From Heterostelium multicystogenum (taxonomy: Eukaryota > Evosea > Eumycetozoa > Acytosteliales > Acytosteliaceae): DNA of 64,000 nt. The DNA lies in contig RCNN01000590.1 of NCBI GenBank assembly GCA_003667245.1, positions 1 to 64,000 of the forward strand, written 5' to 3'. The notes beneath the pieces were generated by a model, which was given only the letters and a program-made list of their open reading frames with translations, was not told where the DNA came from and searched no databases. The position numbers and the translations under genes were made by a program. Positions 51,450 through 62,303 of this stretch are shown here, in pieces (the stretch's first letter is position 1; each line of letters begins with the position of its first letter).

Positions 51450-51875
51450 TCATTTGGCAAACAACTGCCCAATGTCCTTGAACGCCTTGAACTCCAACGC
51501 GTTGCCGCACGGGTCAAACAGAAACAACGTCGCCTGCTCGCCCACCTGGCCTTTGAAACGAATATGCGGTTCCAACACAAACTGGGTATTGCGCGCCTGC
51601 AAACGCTCCGCCAACGCATGCCAATCATCCCAACTCAACACCACGCCAAAATGCGGCACCGGCACGTCGTGACCGTCTACCGCATTGGTGTGCGCCGCCT
51701 CTTGAGAAGCGGTTTTCGGATGCTCATGAATCACCAATTGATGTCCGAAGAAGTCGAAGTCGACCCAGTGATCACTGGCACGTCCCTCCTCCAACCCAAA
51801 CACCTCACCATAAAACTGCCGCGCTGCCGCCAGGTCGAATACCGGAATTGCCAGGTGAAAAGGAGCCAGTGCCAT
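51450..51875 (-). CDS. VOC (glyoxalase/dioxygenase) family protein
   Basis: 141 residues, vicinal-oxygen-chelate fold: [20 protein letters not shown] at the start with metal-ligand His, [29 protein letters not shown] and [15 protein letters not shown] with the C-terminal Glu ligand. The reaction is not predictable. Paired with the amidase and divergent from a LysR gene that probably controls both. Confidence 0.87.
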   Translation of the reverse strand: MALAPFHLAIPVFDLAAARQFYGEVFGLEEGRASDHWVDFDFFGHQLVIHEHPKTASQEAAHTNAVDGHDVPVPHFGVVLSWDDWHALAERLQARNTQFVLEPHIRFKGQVGEQATLFLFDPCGNALEFKAFKDIGQLFAK

Positions 51876-51988
51876 CAGGTTTAACCTCTATGGGTATTAA
51901 GTCCTTGCGAGTCTAGCCTTGCCGTAACCGATGGAAAGACGATAGTTTTCGCAGCGAGCTCAAATTATTTTGATCAATCGAGACGCCC

Positions 51989-52855
51989 ATGCTGCGGGAA
52001 CTGAAAACCTTTATCGCCGTTACCCGCCATGGCACGTTCGCCGCAGCGGGCATGCATATCGGGCTGACACAATCGGCGGTGAGTGCGCAGATCCGTCAGT
52101 TGGAGCAGGTGCTCGGCGTGCAGTTGTTCGACCGAACCGGGCGCCAGGCCACGCTGAACGCGGCGGGGATCCGCGCGCTGCCGCTGGCCAGGGAGATTCT
52201 CGAGACGTTCAACCGCATGGCTGTGCCGGTGGATGCCAATGAGTACAGGGGCGAGTTGAAGGTCGGCGCCATCACCACCGCCCAGACCGGCCTGCTGCCC
52301 CAGGCCCTGGTGCGTTTGCGCCAGGCGGCGCCGACGGTGGAGTGCAAGTTGGTGCCGGGAGTTTCCCTGGAGCTGCTCAGCCAGGTGGATGCAGGCGAAC
52401 TCGACTCGGCGATCATCATTCGCCCACCCTTTGACTTGCCCAAGGAACTGCACGTGCAACTGCTGCGCAGGGAGCCTTTTGTGTTGATCGCGCCGCTGAC
52501 GGTCGAGGGGGATGACCCGCTGCAACTGCTCGCCGCTCATCCTCACGTGCGCTACGACCGGGCTTCGTTTGGCGGCGGCTGGTCAGTCGCTTTCTGCGGG
52601 ATCAGCGGCTGGACGTGCAAGTGGCGCTGGAACTGGACGAGATTGAGGCGCTGGTCAAAAATGGTCGAATGCGGCCTGGGCGTTTCACTGGTTCCCCACG
52701 CCGGACTATGGCTGGACCGATCCCCGCAGGTGCGTGTCATCCCGCTGGGCGAGCTGACCTTTAACCGGGAAATCATCCTGCTGAGCCGCTACAGCCAGCG
52801 CAATCTTCCGGTGCCACAACTCTTTGCCCGCTGCCTGCTGGCTGACGTGATCTGA
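51989..52855 (+). CDS. LysR-family transcriptional regulator (two compensating frame breaks)
   Basis: 288 codons. The N-terminal winged helix-turn-helix is LKTFIAVTRHGTFAAAGMHI followed by LTQSAVSAQIRQLEQVLG. The periplasmic-binding-like effector domain is normal to VRYDRASFGG. A missing G near 52574 and an extra A near 52655 make residues about 195-222 nonsense (Trp-rich), after which MVECGLGVSLVPHAG returns. Divergent from the VOC-amidase pair across 113 bases, a typical LysR target arrangement. Confidence 0.85.
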   Translation: MLRELKTFIAVTRHGTFAAAGMHIGLTQSAVSAQIRQLEQVLGVQLFDRTGRQATLNAAGIRALPLAREILETFNRMAVPVDANEYRGELKVGAITTAQTGLLPQALVRLRQAAPTVECKLVPGVSLELLSQVDAGELDSAIIIRPPFDLPKELHVQLLRREPFVLIAPLTVEGDDPLQLLAAHPHVRYDRASFGGGWSVAFCGISGWTCKWRWNWTRLRRWSKMVECGLGVSLVPHAGLWLDRSPQVRVIPLGELTFNREIILLSRYSQRNLPVPQLFARCLLADVI

Positions 52856-52862
52856 GACGCAA

Positions 52863-52890
52863 AAAAAGCCGCACATCCGTGCGGCTTTTT
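52863..52890. terminator. Bidirectional terminator between lysR and gcd
   Basis: AAAAAGCCGCAC (52863-52874) and GTGCGGCTTTTT (52879-52890) form a perfect stem around ATCC. A-rich on one side and T-rich on the other, it serves both convergent genes. Confidence 0.9.
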
Positions 52891-52896
52891 CACGCC

Positions 52897-55260
52897 CTAT
52901 TTCTTGGGCAACGCGTAGGCAATCACATAATCCCCACGGTCCGGCGACTGCCGAGCGCCGCCGGCGGTGAGCACGATGTACTGCGTGCCGGTCTTGGGCG
53001 ACACGTAGGTCATCGGCCCCGACTGGCTACCCACCGGCAGCCGTGACTTCCAGATCTCGTTGCCGTTGCCGGTGTCGAAAGCGCGCAGGTAGAAGTCCTG
53101 GGTGCCGGCGAAAAACAGCAAGCCGGACTGGGTGGCCAGGGACGCGCCGAGGGTCGGCATGCCGATTGGAATCGGCATGTGCATGCGGATGCCCAGCGGC
53201 CCGGTGTCTTCAACCGTGCCCACCGGCACTTGCCACATCAGCTTGTGGGTTTTCAGGTCGATGGCCGACAGGGTGCCGAACGGCGGCTTCTGACACGGAA
53301 TGCCCGCCGCCGAGAGGAAGCGCTCGCGCATGGCGCCGAACGGCGTGCCTTCTTGCGGCACCACGCCCATTTCGATGCCACTGGCCACCGGCGGCGATCT
53401 TGTCGCGCGGGATCATGTAGTTGGCCAAACCCAGGCGCATGTCGTTAACGAACATGTAGTGGGTGTTCGGGTCCACCGACACGCTGCCCCAGTTCATCCC
53501 CCCAGTGAGCCCGGGAATTGCAGCGCGCGGTCCAGGCCTGGCGGCGTATAGACGCCCTGGTGACGCATGCCCTTGAACTGGATGCGGCACATCAGTTGGT
53601 CAAACGGCGTGGCGCCCCACATGTCGGATTCGGTCAGTTGCTGATTGCCGATGGAAGGCATGTCCACCGAGAACGGCTGGGTCGGCGAATAACGCTCGCC
53701 GGGCACATTGCCCTGGGGCACCGGACGCTCTTCGACCCGGGCGATGGGTACGCCGGTTTCGCGGTTGAGCAGGAAAATTTCGCCTTGCTTGGTGACTTGA
53801 GCCAGTGCCGGCTGTACGCCGCCGTTGCCGTCCGGAATATCGTAGAGCAGCGGTTGCGCCGGCAGGTCAAAGTCCCACAGGTCGTGGTGAGTGGTCTGGA
53901 AGTGCCAGCGCACCTGGCCGGTCTTCACGTCGAGGGCGACGATGGAGGAACTCCACTTGTCGTCATAGGCGGTGCGTTCACCGGCGAAGAAGTCCGGCGG
54001 TGGCGTTACCGGTGGGCAGGTAGACCAGGCCGAGCTTGGCGTCGTAGGACATGGCCGACCATACGTTCGGCGTGCCGCGGGTGTAGGTCTCTCCTGCAGG
54101 TGGGCGTTTGGTGGTGTTCGGGTTGCCCGGGGCCCAGGCCCACGTCAGTTCGCCGCTGTGCACGTCAAATGCGCGCACCACGCCCGGCGGCTCGCCGGTG
54201 GAGAAGTTGTCTGCCACACGCCCGCCCACGATCACCACATCGGCCCGCCACCAGTGGCGTCGAGGTTTGCTGGTAATAACCGGGCTTCACTTCGCCCATG
54301 TCGGTCTTCAGGTCGACGGTGCCGTGGTCGCCGAAGTCTTCGCAGGGCGCGCCGGTTTCAGCATTGATCGCAATCAACCGGGCATCGCCGGTCGGCAGAA
54401 ACAGACGTTTCACACAGGCTTTGGCGCCGGCGGGTTGCTCGCTGGCACTGCTGTCGAAATAACCCAGGCCACGGCAACGCTGCCAGTTGGGGCCGCTGCC
54501 CTGGGGTCGAATTTCCAGCGTTGGGCACCGGTATCGGCGTCCAGGGAAAACACTTTGCCGTAGGCGGTGCATACGTAAACGCTGTCACCGATTCTGCAGC
54601 GGGGTGTTCTGGTCTTCGGCACCGGCGCCATTGCTCTCGGGGATGTCGCCGGTGTGGAAGGTCCAGGCCACCTGCAACTTGTCGATGTTGCCTTTGTTGA
54701 TCTGGTCCAGCGCGGCAAACCGATTGCCGGCGGTGGTGTTGCCCCAGTGGGCCCAGTCTTTTTGCTCGGTGCCCGGTGTCACCGGCGTCACCGCAGGCTC
54801 ACTGCTGGCATTGACCACATGGGTCGGCACAAACATGTACGCCAGCGTGGCGACCACCCCAAGGCCCAGCAGCCCGGCGACACCATAGGCGCCGCGCCCG
54901 GGTGTCGATCCCGAGGCGCGGGCGAGCTGTGGATAAATCAGCGCGACCACCAGGCCGATGACGGCAAAGGTCAGTACTCGTGAAACAAGCGGCCAGTATT
55001 CCAGCCCGGTGTCCCACACCGCCCAGATCGCGGTCAGCACCAACGCCACGGCGTACAGCCAGGCGCCTTGAGGCCGACGTTTGGCGATCAGCACACCAGA
55101 GACCAGCATCGCCAGGCCCATCAGCAGGAAAATACCAACTGCCGCCCAGCGCTACGAGGTAACCGCCGCCACCCGCCAAACCCAGGCCGATCAAGGCGAT
55201 CAGCAGGCCCAGCCCAACCAGCAACCATCTGCTGCCGGTGGCAGCCCCATAGTTATTCAT
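52897..55260 (-). CDS. gcd: Gcd, PQQ-dependent membrane glucose dehydrogenase (frame broken about seven times)
   Basis: ATG at 55260, then membrane helices (WLLVGLGLLIALIGLGLAGG and four more), and a periplasmic eight-bladed PQQ propeller. It includes EQKDWAHWGNTTAGNRFAAL, GTPNVWSAMSYDAKLGLVYL, WHFQTTHHDLWDFDLPAQP, SDMWGATPFDQLMCRIQFKG, and a C-terminal end MTYVSPKTGTQYIVLTAGGA. Breaks fall near 55130, 54597, 54507, 54245, 53999, 53515 and 53393. About 790 residues. It oxidises glucose to gluconolactone and passes electrons to ubiquinone, acidifying the medium. The cofactor genes pqqFABCD are only 4-11 kb away. Confidence 0.9.
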
Positions 55261-55455
55261 CTCGCACACGTCCTTCCTGTATACCCAACGGGAAATAATG
55301 TTACCAAACAGTTACTTTTAACAATCTGGCACAAATTAATGTGTTCGATCATCGGCGAAAAGAAATTCCGAGGCTTACTTGAAGTGGAATTTTATTTCCA
55401 ATAGTGTCTACATCAGAAATCTTTGTCGCACCAGAACAATAAGAAGGAACCTCCC
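55261..55455. promoter_or_regulatory. Divergent region gcd / binding-protein gene
   Basis: 195 AT-rich bases with promoters for both sides; ATTTTATTTCCAATAG and CAAACAGTTACTTTTAAC patches are seen but no confident boxes. AGAAGGAAC is the ribosome binding site of the downstream gene. Confidence 0.35.
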
Positions 55456-56371
55456 ATGAAGCGCCTGCTTGGCTGTGCCTGTGCCCTGTTGCTGTCCACC
55501 GCCGCCCACGCCGAATTGCGCATCGGGGTATCGGTTGGGCAGTTCGATAACTACGTGTCCTACCTGGTGCAGGCCATGCAGGATCGGGCCAAGGCCTCGC
55601 CTGATGGAGTCAAGCTGCAGGTGGAAGATTCCGCCAGTGACGTGTGTGCGCCAGCTGAACCAGGTGGAAAGCTTTATCAGCCAGAAAGTCGACGCGATCA
55701 TCGTCAACCCGGCGGACACTGCGGCCACCCGCAAGATCACCGAGAAAAGCCAACACCGCCGGTATCCCGCTGGTGTACATGAATAGCCGTCCCGAGGTCG
55801 AAACCTTCCCGCCTGGCGTCGTCTTCGTCGGCACCGACGAGCGCGCCATCGGCCGGATGCAGATGGAGTACCTGGCCGAGAAAATGGGCGGCAAAGGTAA
55901 CCTGGCGATCATCCTCGGCCGCCTCGCCCACAGTGATACCGGCAAGCGCACCAATGGGGTCAAGGACGTACTGGCCAAGTACCCCGGGATCAAAGTTGCC
56001 GAAGAAACAGTCCGGCGACTGGCAGCGGGAAAAAGGCATGGACCTGATGAATGATTGGCTGACCAAGGGCCAGACCATCAACGCCGTGGCCTCCAACAAT
56101 GACGAGATGGGCATCGGCGCCGCCATGGCCCTGCGCCAGACCGGGCGCCAGGACATTCTGGTGGGGCGGCATCGACGGTACGCCGGACGGTTTGCAGGCG
56201 CTGAAAAAGGGCCAACTGGCAGTGACCGTTTTCCGCGACCCGGTGGCCATCGGCGCCGGCTCGGTGGACGCTGCACTGATGCTGATCAAGCATGCCGCCC
56301 TGCAAGGCGACGTATGGATTCCTACGCAACTGGTCACCCCGGAAAACTACCAGCAGTTCTTGCGCAACTGA
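55456..56371 (+). CDS. Sugar/cyclitol-type ABC periplasmic binding protein (frame broken about four times)
   Basis: ATG at 55456 after AGAAGGAA, signal peptide CACALLLSTAAHA|ELR. Type I periplasmic-binding-protein fold like RbsB: RIGVSVGQFDNYVSYLVQAM, VESFISQKVDAIIVNPADT, VGTDERAIGRMQMEYLAEK, NAVASNNDEMGIGAAMALRQ, GIDGTPDGLQALKKGQLAVT. Breaks near 55640, 55752, 56010 and 56165. About 304 residues. No permease or ATPase gene is nearby, so it may be an orphan receptor or use a distant transporter. The ligand is unknown. Confidence 0.8.
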
Positions 56372-56448
56372 GCCAAACGCCGCCGCGAGCATCAAGGGGA
56401 ACGAGTCTGTAACATGCTCGCCCATTGATGCCCGCGCCGGAGAACACC

Positions 56449-56911
56449 TTGTCCGCCTCTCACCCTCCCGTCCTCGATGAAATCGATCGCCAGTTGATCG
56501 CCGCCTTGCAGATCAACGCGCGTGAAAGTGTGGCCATGCTTGCCCGGCAACTGGGCATCGCGCGCAACCACCGTCACCTCACGCCTGGCGCGCCTGGAAA
56601 AAACCCAGGTGATTACCGGCTATGGCGTGCGCCTCAGCCAGCGGGTGGTGGACGGTGGTTTGCAGGCCTACGTGGGGATCACCGTGCAACCGCGCTCCGG
56701 CAAGGAAGTGCTGCGCCGGATCAGTACCATGGCGCAGGTTCAGCAGTTATGTGCGGTAAGCGGCGAGTTCGATTACGTGGCCTGGCTGCGCACCGATTCG
56801 CCGGAACAGCTGGATCAACTGCTGGACCAGATCGGCAGCGTCGACGGCGTGGAGAAGACCACCACCTCGATCATCCTCAGTAACAAACTGGATCGCGGTC
56901 AACCAATCTGA
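56449..56911 (+). CDS. Lrp/AsnC-family regulator (frame interrupted once)
   Basis: Likely TTG start at 56449 with GGAG six bases upstream; an in-frame ATG at 56428 lacks such a site. Helix-turn-helix LDEIDRQLIAALQINARESV with recognition helix disrupted by one extra base near 56566. The RAM domain continues in the next frame with TGYGVRLSQRVVDGGLQAYV and CAVSGEFDYVAWLRTDSPEQ. About 153 residues. It precedes davB-davA in the same direction, as PP_0384 neighbours davBA in P. putida, and may control lysine use. Confidence 0.83.
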
Positions 56912-57057
56912 CCAGCAAGATCGTCACTCTGACTAAAAACAATTCAATCCGACGACACATTGCGTCTTATTAACGAACGCTACGCTCCCTAGAATGGCTG
57001 CCATCTTTTCCTATACTCAGCGGGTCGCGCCCCGCCGAGCCGCCAGCAAGGTCAGCC

Positions 57058-58760
57058 ATGAGCATTCCTTCCAGCACCATCAGCAAGACCAATCGCCACC
57101 CCGCCACCGGTAAAAAGCCGATCACCATCTTTGGCCCGGACTTCCCGTTTGCCTTTGATGACTGGATCGAACACCCGGCGGGCCTGGGTAGCATTCCGGC
57201 GGCCAACCACGGCGCCGAAGTGGCGATCGTCGGCGCCGGGATTGCCGGGCTGGTAGCCGCCTATGAGTTGATGAAGCTGGGCCTTAAACCCGTGGTGTAT
57301 GAAGCCTCGAAAATGGGTGGCCGCCTGCGCTCCCAGGCGTTTGAAGGCGCCGAAGGCATCATTGCGGAACTGGGTGGCATGCGCTTCCCGGTGTCCTCCA
57401 CCGCGTTCTACCACTATGTGGACAAGCTCGGGCTGGAGACCAAACCCTTCCCCAACCCGCTGACGCCGGCTTCCGGCAGCACGGTCATCGACCTCGAAGG
57501 CCAGACGCACTACGCACAGAAACTCGCTGACCTTCCTGCACTGTTCCAGGAAGTGGCTGACGCCTGGGCCGACGCCCTGGAAGCCGGCTCGCAGTTCGCC
57601 GATATCCAGCAAGCCATCCGCGACCGTGACGTACCGCGCCTGAAAGAGCTGTGGAATACGCTGGTTCCGTTGTGGGACGACCGCACCTTCTACGACTTCG
57701 TGGCGACCTCCAAAGCGTTCGCCAAGTTGTCCTTTCATCACCGCGAAGTGTTCGGCCAGGTCGGTTTCGGCACCGGCGGCTGGGACTCGGACTTCCCCAA
57801 CTCGATGCTGGAAATCTTCCGCGTGGTGATGACCAACTGCGACGATCACCAGCATCTGGTGGTCGGCGGCGTCGCCCAAGTGCCCATGGGCATCTGGCGC
57901 CATGTGCCGGAGCGTTGCGCCCACTGGCCCGAAGGCACCAGCCTCAGTTCCCTGCACAACGGTGCGCCACGGGCCGGGGTCAAGCGCATTGCCCACGCGC
58001 CGGACGGCCGTTTCGCCGTCACCGACAACTACGGTGACACCCGCGAATACGCCGCCGTGCTGACCACCTGCCAGAGCTGGCTGCTGACCACCCAGATCGA
58101 GTGCGACGAAACCCTGTTCTCGCAAAAGATGTGGATGGCCCTGGACCGCACCCGCTACATGCAGTCGTCGAAGACCTTCGTGATGGTCGACCGGCCATTC
58201 TGGAAGGACAAGGATCCGGAAACCGGCCGCGACCTGATGAGCATGACGCTGACGGATCGCCTGACCCGCGGCACCTATCTCTTCGACAACGGTGACGACA
58301 AGCCGGGGGTGATCTGCCTGTCCTACTCCTGGATGAGCGATGCGCTGAAAATGCTTCCGCAACCCATCGAAAAACGCGTGAAACTGGCTCTGGATGCGCT
58401 GAAGAAGATCTACCCGAAAGTCGACATCGCCGCGCGGATCATCGGCGACCCAATCACCGTGTCATGGGAAGCCGACCCGCATTTCCTCGGCGCTTTCAAA
58501 GGCGCACTTCCCGGTCACTATCGCTACAACCAACGGATGTACGCGCACTTCATGCAGAAGGACATGCCGGCGGAGCAACGCGGTATTTTCATCGCCGGTG
58601 ACGACGTGTCCTGGACCCCGGCGTGGGTTGAAGGCGCCGTGCAAACCTCGCTGAACGCGGTGTGGGGCATCATGACTCACTTCGTGGCAGCACTCACCCG
58701 CAGAACCCGGGGCCGGGGGATGTGTTCGACGAGATCGGGCCGATCGCACTGCCCGAGTAA
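57058..58760 (+). CDS. davB: DavB, L-lysine 2-monooxygenase (frame interrupted near 3' end)
   Basis: FAD amine oxidase family: VAIVGAGIAGLVAAYELMKL (dinucleotide fold at about residue 58), GGRLRSQAF, ELGGMRFPVSSTAFYHYVDK and C-terminal FIAGDDVSWTPAWVEGAVQT. A missing G near 58686 moves the last 25 codons; the other frame ends DEIGPIALPE with TAA at 58760. About 567 residues. It oxidises lysine to 5-aminovaleramide. Plant-associated relatives include tryptophan monooxygenase IaaM, but pairing with davA and the pqq neighbourhood, as in P. putida, favours DavB. Confidence 0.88.
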
Positions 58761-58770
58761 GGAGTTGCCC

Positions 58771-59567
58771 ATGCGTGTTGCCCTGTATCAATGCCCACCT
58801 TTGCCGCTGGACGTGGCCGGTAATCTCAAGCGCCTGCATCAGTTGGCGCAAGAGGCCACCGACGCCGACCTGCTGGTACTGCCGGAGATGTTTCTCACCG
58901 GCTATAACATCGGCGTGGAAGCGGTCGGCGCCCTGGCTGAAACCCAGGACGGCCCATCCGCACAGTCCATCGCCGCGCTGGCGAAAAAACTCGGGCGTGG
59001 CGATTCTGTATGGCTATCCGGAGCGCGGTGCAGACGGGCAGATCTACAACGCCGTGCAGTTGATAGACGCCAACGGCCAACGCCTGTGCAACTACCGCAA
59101 GACCCACCTGTTTGGCGACCTCGACAACTCGATGTTCAGCGCCGGGGACGATGATTTTCCGCTGGTGGAATTGAACGGCTGGAAGCTGGGTTTCCTGATT
59201 TGCTATGACCTGGAATTCCCGGAGAACACCCGGCGCCTGGCGCTGGCCGGGGCGGAGTTGATCCTGGTGCCGACGGCCCAATATGGTGCCCTTCGATTTC
59301 GTCGCCGATGTGACCGTGCGGGCGCGGGCGTTTGAAAACCAGTGTTATGTGGCCTACGCCAATTACTGCGGGCAGGAAGGCGAGATCCAGTATTGCGGGC
59401 AAAGCAGCATCGCCGCACCGGATGGCCAGCGGATTGCCCAGGCAGGTCTGGATGAAGCGCTGATCGTGGGCACACTCGATCGGCAGTTGATGGTCGACTC
59501 ACGCGCGGCCAATCGCTACCTGCTGGACCGTCGTCCCGAGCTTTATGGGGCGTTGCACAAGCACTGA
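58771..59567 (+). CDS. davA: DavA, 5-aminovaleramide amidase (frame broken twice)
   Basis: ATG 58771 after AAGGAGTT. Nitrilase-superfamily triad: Glu in LLVLPEMFLTGYN, Lys in CNYRKTHLFGDLD and Cys in LGFLICYDLEFPEN. Single extra bases near 58995 and 59284 shift the frame; VAILYGYPERGADGQ and VPFDFVADVTVRARAFENQC continue normally. About 264 residues. It hydrolyses 5-aminovaleramide to 5-aminovalerate, the second step of lysine catabolism, co-transcribed with davB. Confidence 0.9.
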
Positions 59568-59593
59568 TCCCGGCTGCTTTGCGCTAGCATAGG

Positions 59594-59615
59594 CACTTCC
59601 TACGTTTCGGAAGTG
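59594..59615 (+). promoter_or_regulatory. Hairpin masking the pqqF ribosome binding site
   Basis: CACTTCC (59594-59600) pairs with GGAAGTG (59609-59615). The GGAAG in the 3' arm is the likely Shine-Dalgarno for the pqqF ATG at 59619, so the stem may reduce its translation. Confidence 0.5.
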
Positions 59616-59618
59616 CTC

Positions 59619-61992
59619 ATGCCTGCGCCGGCCCACCCTCATCACCTTCAATTGACCCTGGCCAGCGGCCTGCGGGTTTCCTTGCATCATGCGCCGCGCT
59701 TGAAGCGCGCCGCGGCTGCCTTGCGCGTTGCAGCGGGCAGCCACGATGTACCCCTGGCGTGGCCGGGACTGGCGCATTTTCTTGAGCATTTATTGTTCCT
59801 GGGCACCGAGCGTTTTCCTGCAAGCGACGGGCTGATGGCCTACGTCCAGCGCCAGGGTGGACAGGTGAATGCCAGCACCCGCGAGCGCACTACCGACTTT
59901 TTCTTTGAGGTGCCTGTTACGGCATTTGAAGCCGCACTGGAGCGCCTGGGGGACATGCTCGCCCATCCGCGCCTGGCCCTGGAAGACCAGTTGCGTGAGC
60001 GCGAAGTATTGCAGGCGGAGTTTATTGCCTGGTCGCAAGATGCCACGGCGCAACAGCAACAAGCGTTGCTGGGAGGTGTTGCGGCGGGTCATCCGTTGCG
60101 CGCGTTTCATGCGGGCAACCGGGATGGCTTGGCGGTAGAGCGTGAGGATTTTCAGCAGGCGTTGCGGGATTTTTATGAAGGTTTCTATCATTCCGGGCAG
60201 ATGACCTTGAGCCTTGCGGGCCCTCAGTCGCTGGTGGAGCTGGAGGCATTGGCGCATCAGTTTGGCGCTGCGCTGAAGACTGCACCTCTGCGGCGACAGA
60301 CGCCGGCGCCAGCGTTGCTGGCCGGCAATCAACGTACTTATCAACACACCGATGAACACCACTGGCATCAGGTGGTGGCAAGCGAGGCTTCCCCTGAGGC
60401 GCTGGATTTCCTCTGCCTGTGGCTGAACACTTCGGCGCCCGGCGGGTTGCTCGCCGAGTTGCAGTCGCGGCAGTTAGTCAGTGCCATTAACGCAACGGCG
60501 CTGTATCAATTTGCCGGACAGGCGTTGTTGGATATCAAGTTCACCCTGGACACTCAGGGTGCGCAGCAGACGACACTGATCGAAGAACTGCTGCACGACT
60601 GGCTGAGCTTTTTCGCACACAGTGACTGGGCGCCCCTGCGGGAAGAGCACGCCTTGCTGCTTGCTCGCAAACAACAGGTCAGTGGTGCCCTGGCATTGGC
60701 CCGGCAGGACAAGGAACTGGTCCTGTCCGAGCAGAGCGCCAGCTCCCTCAAGACCCTGCTGGACTCGCTGCAATTGCCGCCGTCCCGGCACGCCTGGCAA
60801 CTGCCGCCCACCAATCCGTTCCTGCAGCCGGCAGCCAGGGAAGAGCGCCCGGGGCTGATTCGCGGGCAAACCAGCGCCCATCGCGGCCTGCGTACGTTCG
60901 CCCAGGATCGCTCCCGTGGACGGAAGGATCTTTTCGGCGCTGACCTTCAGCCAGGCCTTGCCAGGCGACACAGATGAAGGTGCGCTCTACCTGCGCTGGC
61001 ATCTGGATTCGCCGCTGGATGCAGAGCTTTTCCCACGGCTGCGTGAGAACGCCAGCCAGGCTGGCGTCCAGTTGTCTTTCGAGACAATCGGCGGTCACTG
61101 GCAGCTGAAGATGCTAGGGCTGCACGAACCCATGCCCGCGATATTGGAGGAAGTGGCACGCGAGCTGACCCGGCTCGACGAAAATGCCGGAGCGTCATCC
61201 TCCCCGGCGCCGGCAATGGCGATCCGGCAGTTACTCAAGGCATTGCCCGGGTATTGCGCCGACATCCCAGCTGCACAGCAGGTTGCTGGGCGAGACCGAT
61301 GGTCAACCGCTCGCTGGCAAGGGCTCGCCGTGGGGCTGCCCGCCGCCTGCGAGACGGCGATAAAAAGTGCAGCCGGGAAACTGCCCGGCCAACCGCAAGC
61401 GGCTATCAGCGAACTGCCGTCAATCAGCAGCCAGCATCGTTGGCACGAAGTCAGGACCGATTCCAGCGACGCCGCGTTGCTGCTGTTCTGCCCGACAGCC
61501 ACACGCTCCCTGGCGGACGAGGCTTGCTGGCGTCTACTCGCACATCTGGTGCAAGCGCCGTTCTACCAGCAACTGCGTGTTGAGCTTCAATTGGGCTACG
61601 CGGTGTTCAGCGACATCCGACAGTACAGCGGGCAAACCGGCCTGCTGTTTGGGGTGCAATCCCCAAGCGCGTCTCTTGCGCAAATACTTGATCACCTGCA
61701 GGCGTTCCTGAAGCAACTGCCCGCGCTGATCAACGCCAGCGAACTGCCGAACGATCTGGCCCGGCAATTTTCCCTCGACGCCCTACCCACTTCCCAAGCC
61801 GCTGAACTGCTCTGGCACGCGCACTTGGCAGGCCACCCGTCGGATTACATCCAGCAGCTGCAAGATTTCATCCAGACCCGCACCCGTGAGGATTTAATGG
61901 TATCTGCACAGCAACTCGATGCTGCTGCAGGCGGATGGTGCTGTGTGGCCAATGGCGCTTGTGCCGCCGGCTCCTGGCAACGACCTGGCTGA
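59619..61992 (+). CDS. pqqF: PqqF, M16-family peptidase for PQQ synthesis (frame interrupted once)
   Basis: ATG 59619. The inverted zinc motif is in LAHFLEHLLFLGTERF (HxxEH) with the distant Glu in LREREVLQAEFIAW. The frame changes near 60905, after HRGLRTFAQ; the second half resumes with DGRIFSALTFSQALPGDTD and contains the inactive M16 repeat (PFYQQLRVELQLGYAVFSDI). About 790 residues. PqqF (with PqqG) is thought to release the crosslinked Glu-Tyr from PqqA. It precedes pqqA by 159 bases. Confidence 0.9.
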
Positions 61993-62151
61993 TCATTGCC
62001 GCTTCGGTAAAAGGCTTTTTCCCGCAGGACAGCGCTATCTTCAAAAGAAGTACGTAACATTCACATGCACACATCTGAACATCTCCGCTTGGAGGTGGAC
62101 TATATGTATTACTTGGTAGTAAACGTCCCTTCCCTTCGTAGGAGTAAGAAC

Positions 62152-62226
62152 ATGACCTGGTCCAAACCTGCTTACACTGATCTGCGTATCGGCTTTGAAG
62201 TCACCATGTACTTTGCCAGCCGCTGA
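62152..62226 (+). CDS. pqqA: PqqA, PQQ precursor peptide
   Basis: 24 codons after GGAG, too short for most gene finders. The conserved core is [11 protein letters not shown]: the Glu and Tyr, separated by three residues, are crosslinked by PqqE to build PQQ. Followed by a terminator hairpin before pqqB, giving more PqqA than enzyme, as in other pqq operons. Confidence 0.97.
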   Translation: MTWSKPAYTDLRIGFEVTMYFASR

Positions 62227-62246
62227 TTGGCTTTGTATCGCAATGC

Positions 62247-62280
62247 AACGCCTCGGCTCGCCCGGGGCGTTTTTATTTTT
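62247..62280 (+). terminator. Attenuating terminator between pqqA and pqqB
   Basis: AACGCCTCGG (62247-62256) pairs with CCGGGGCGTT (62262-62271), one G-U pair, loop CTCGC, then TTTATTTTT. Partial read-through must supply pqqBCD. Confidence 0.85.
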
Positions 62281-62303
62281 GAGTTGTGTGTAATGGAGCG
62301 GCC

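Noticed and set aside
57052..58362. 436-codon minus-strand frame opposite davB
   Set aside because: Shadow of a clear FAD amine oxidase; no ribosome binding site and low-complexity composition.
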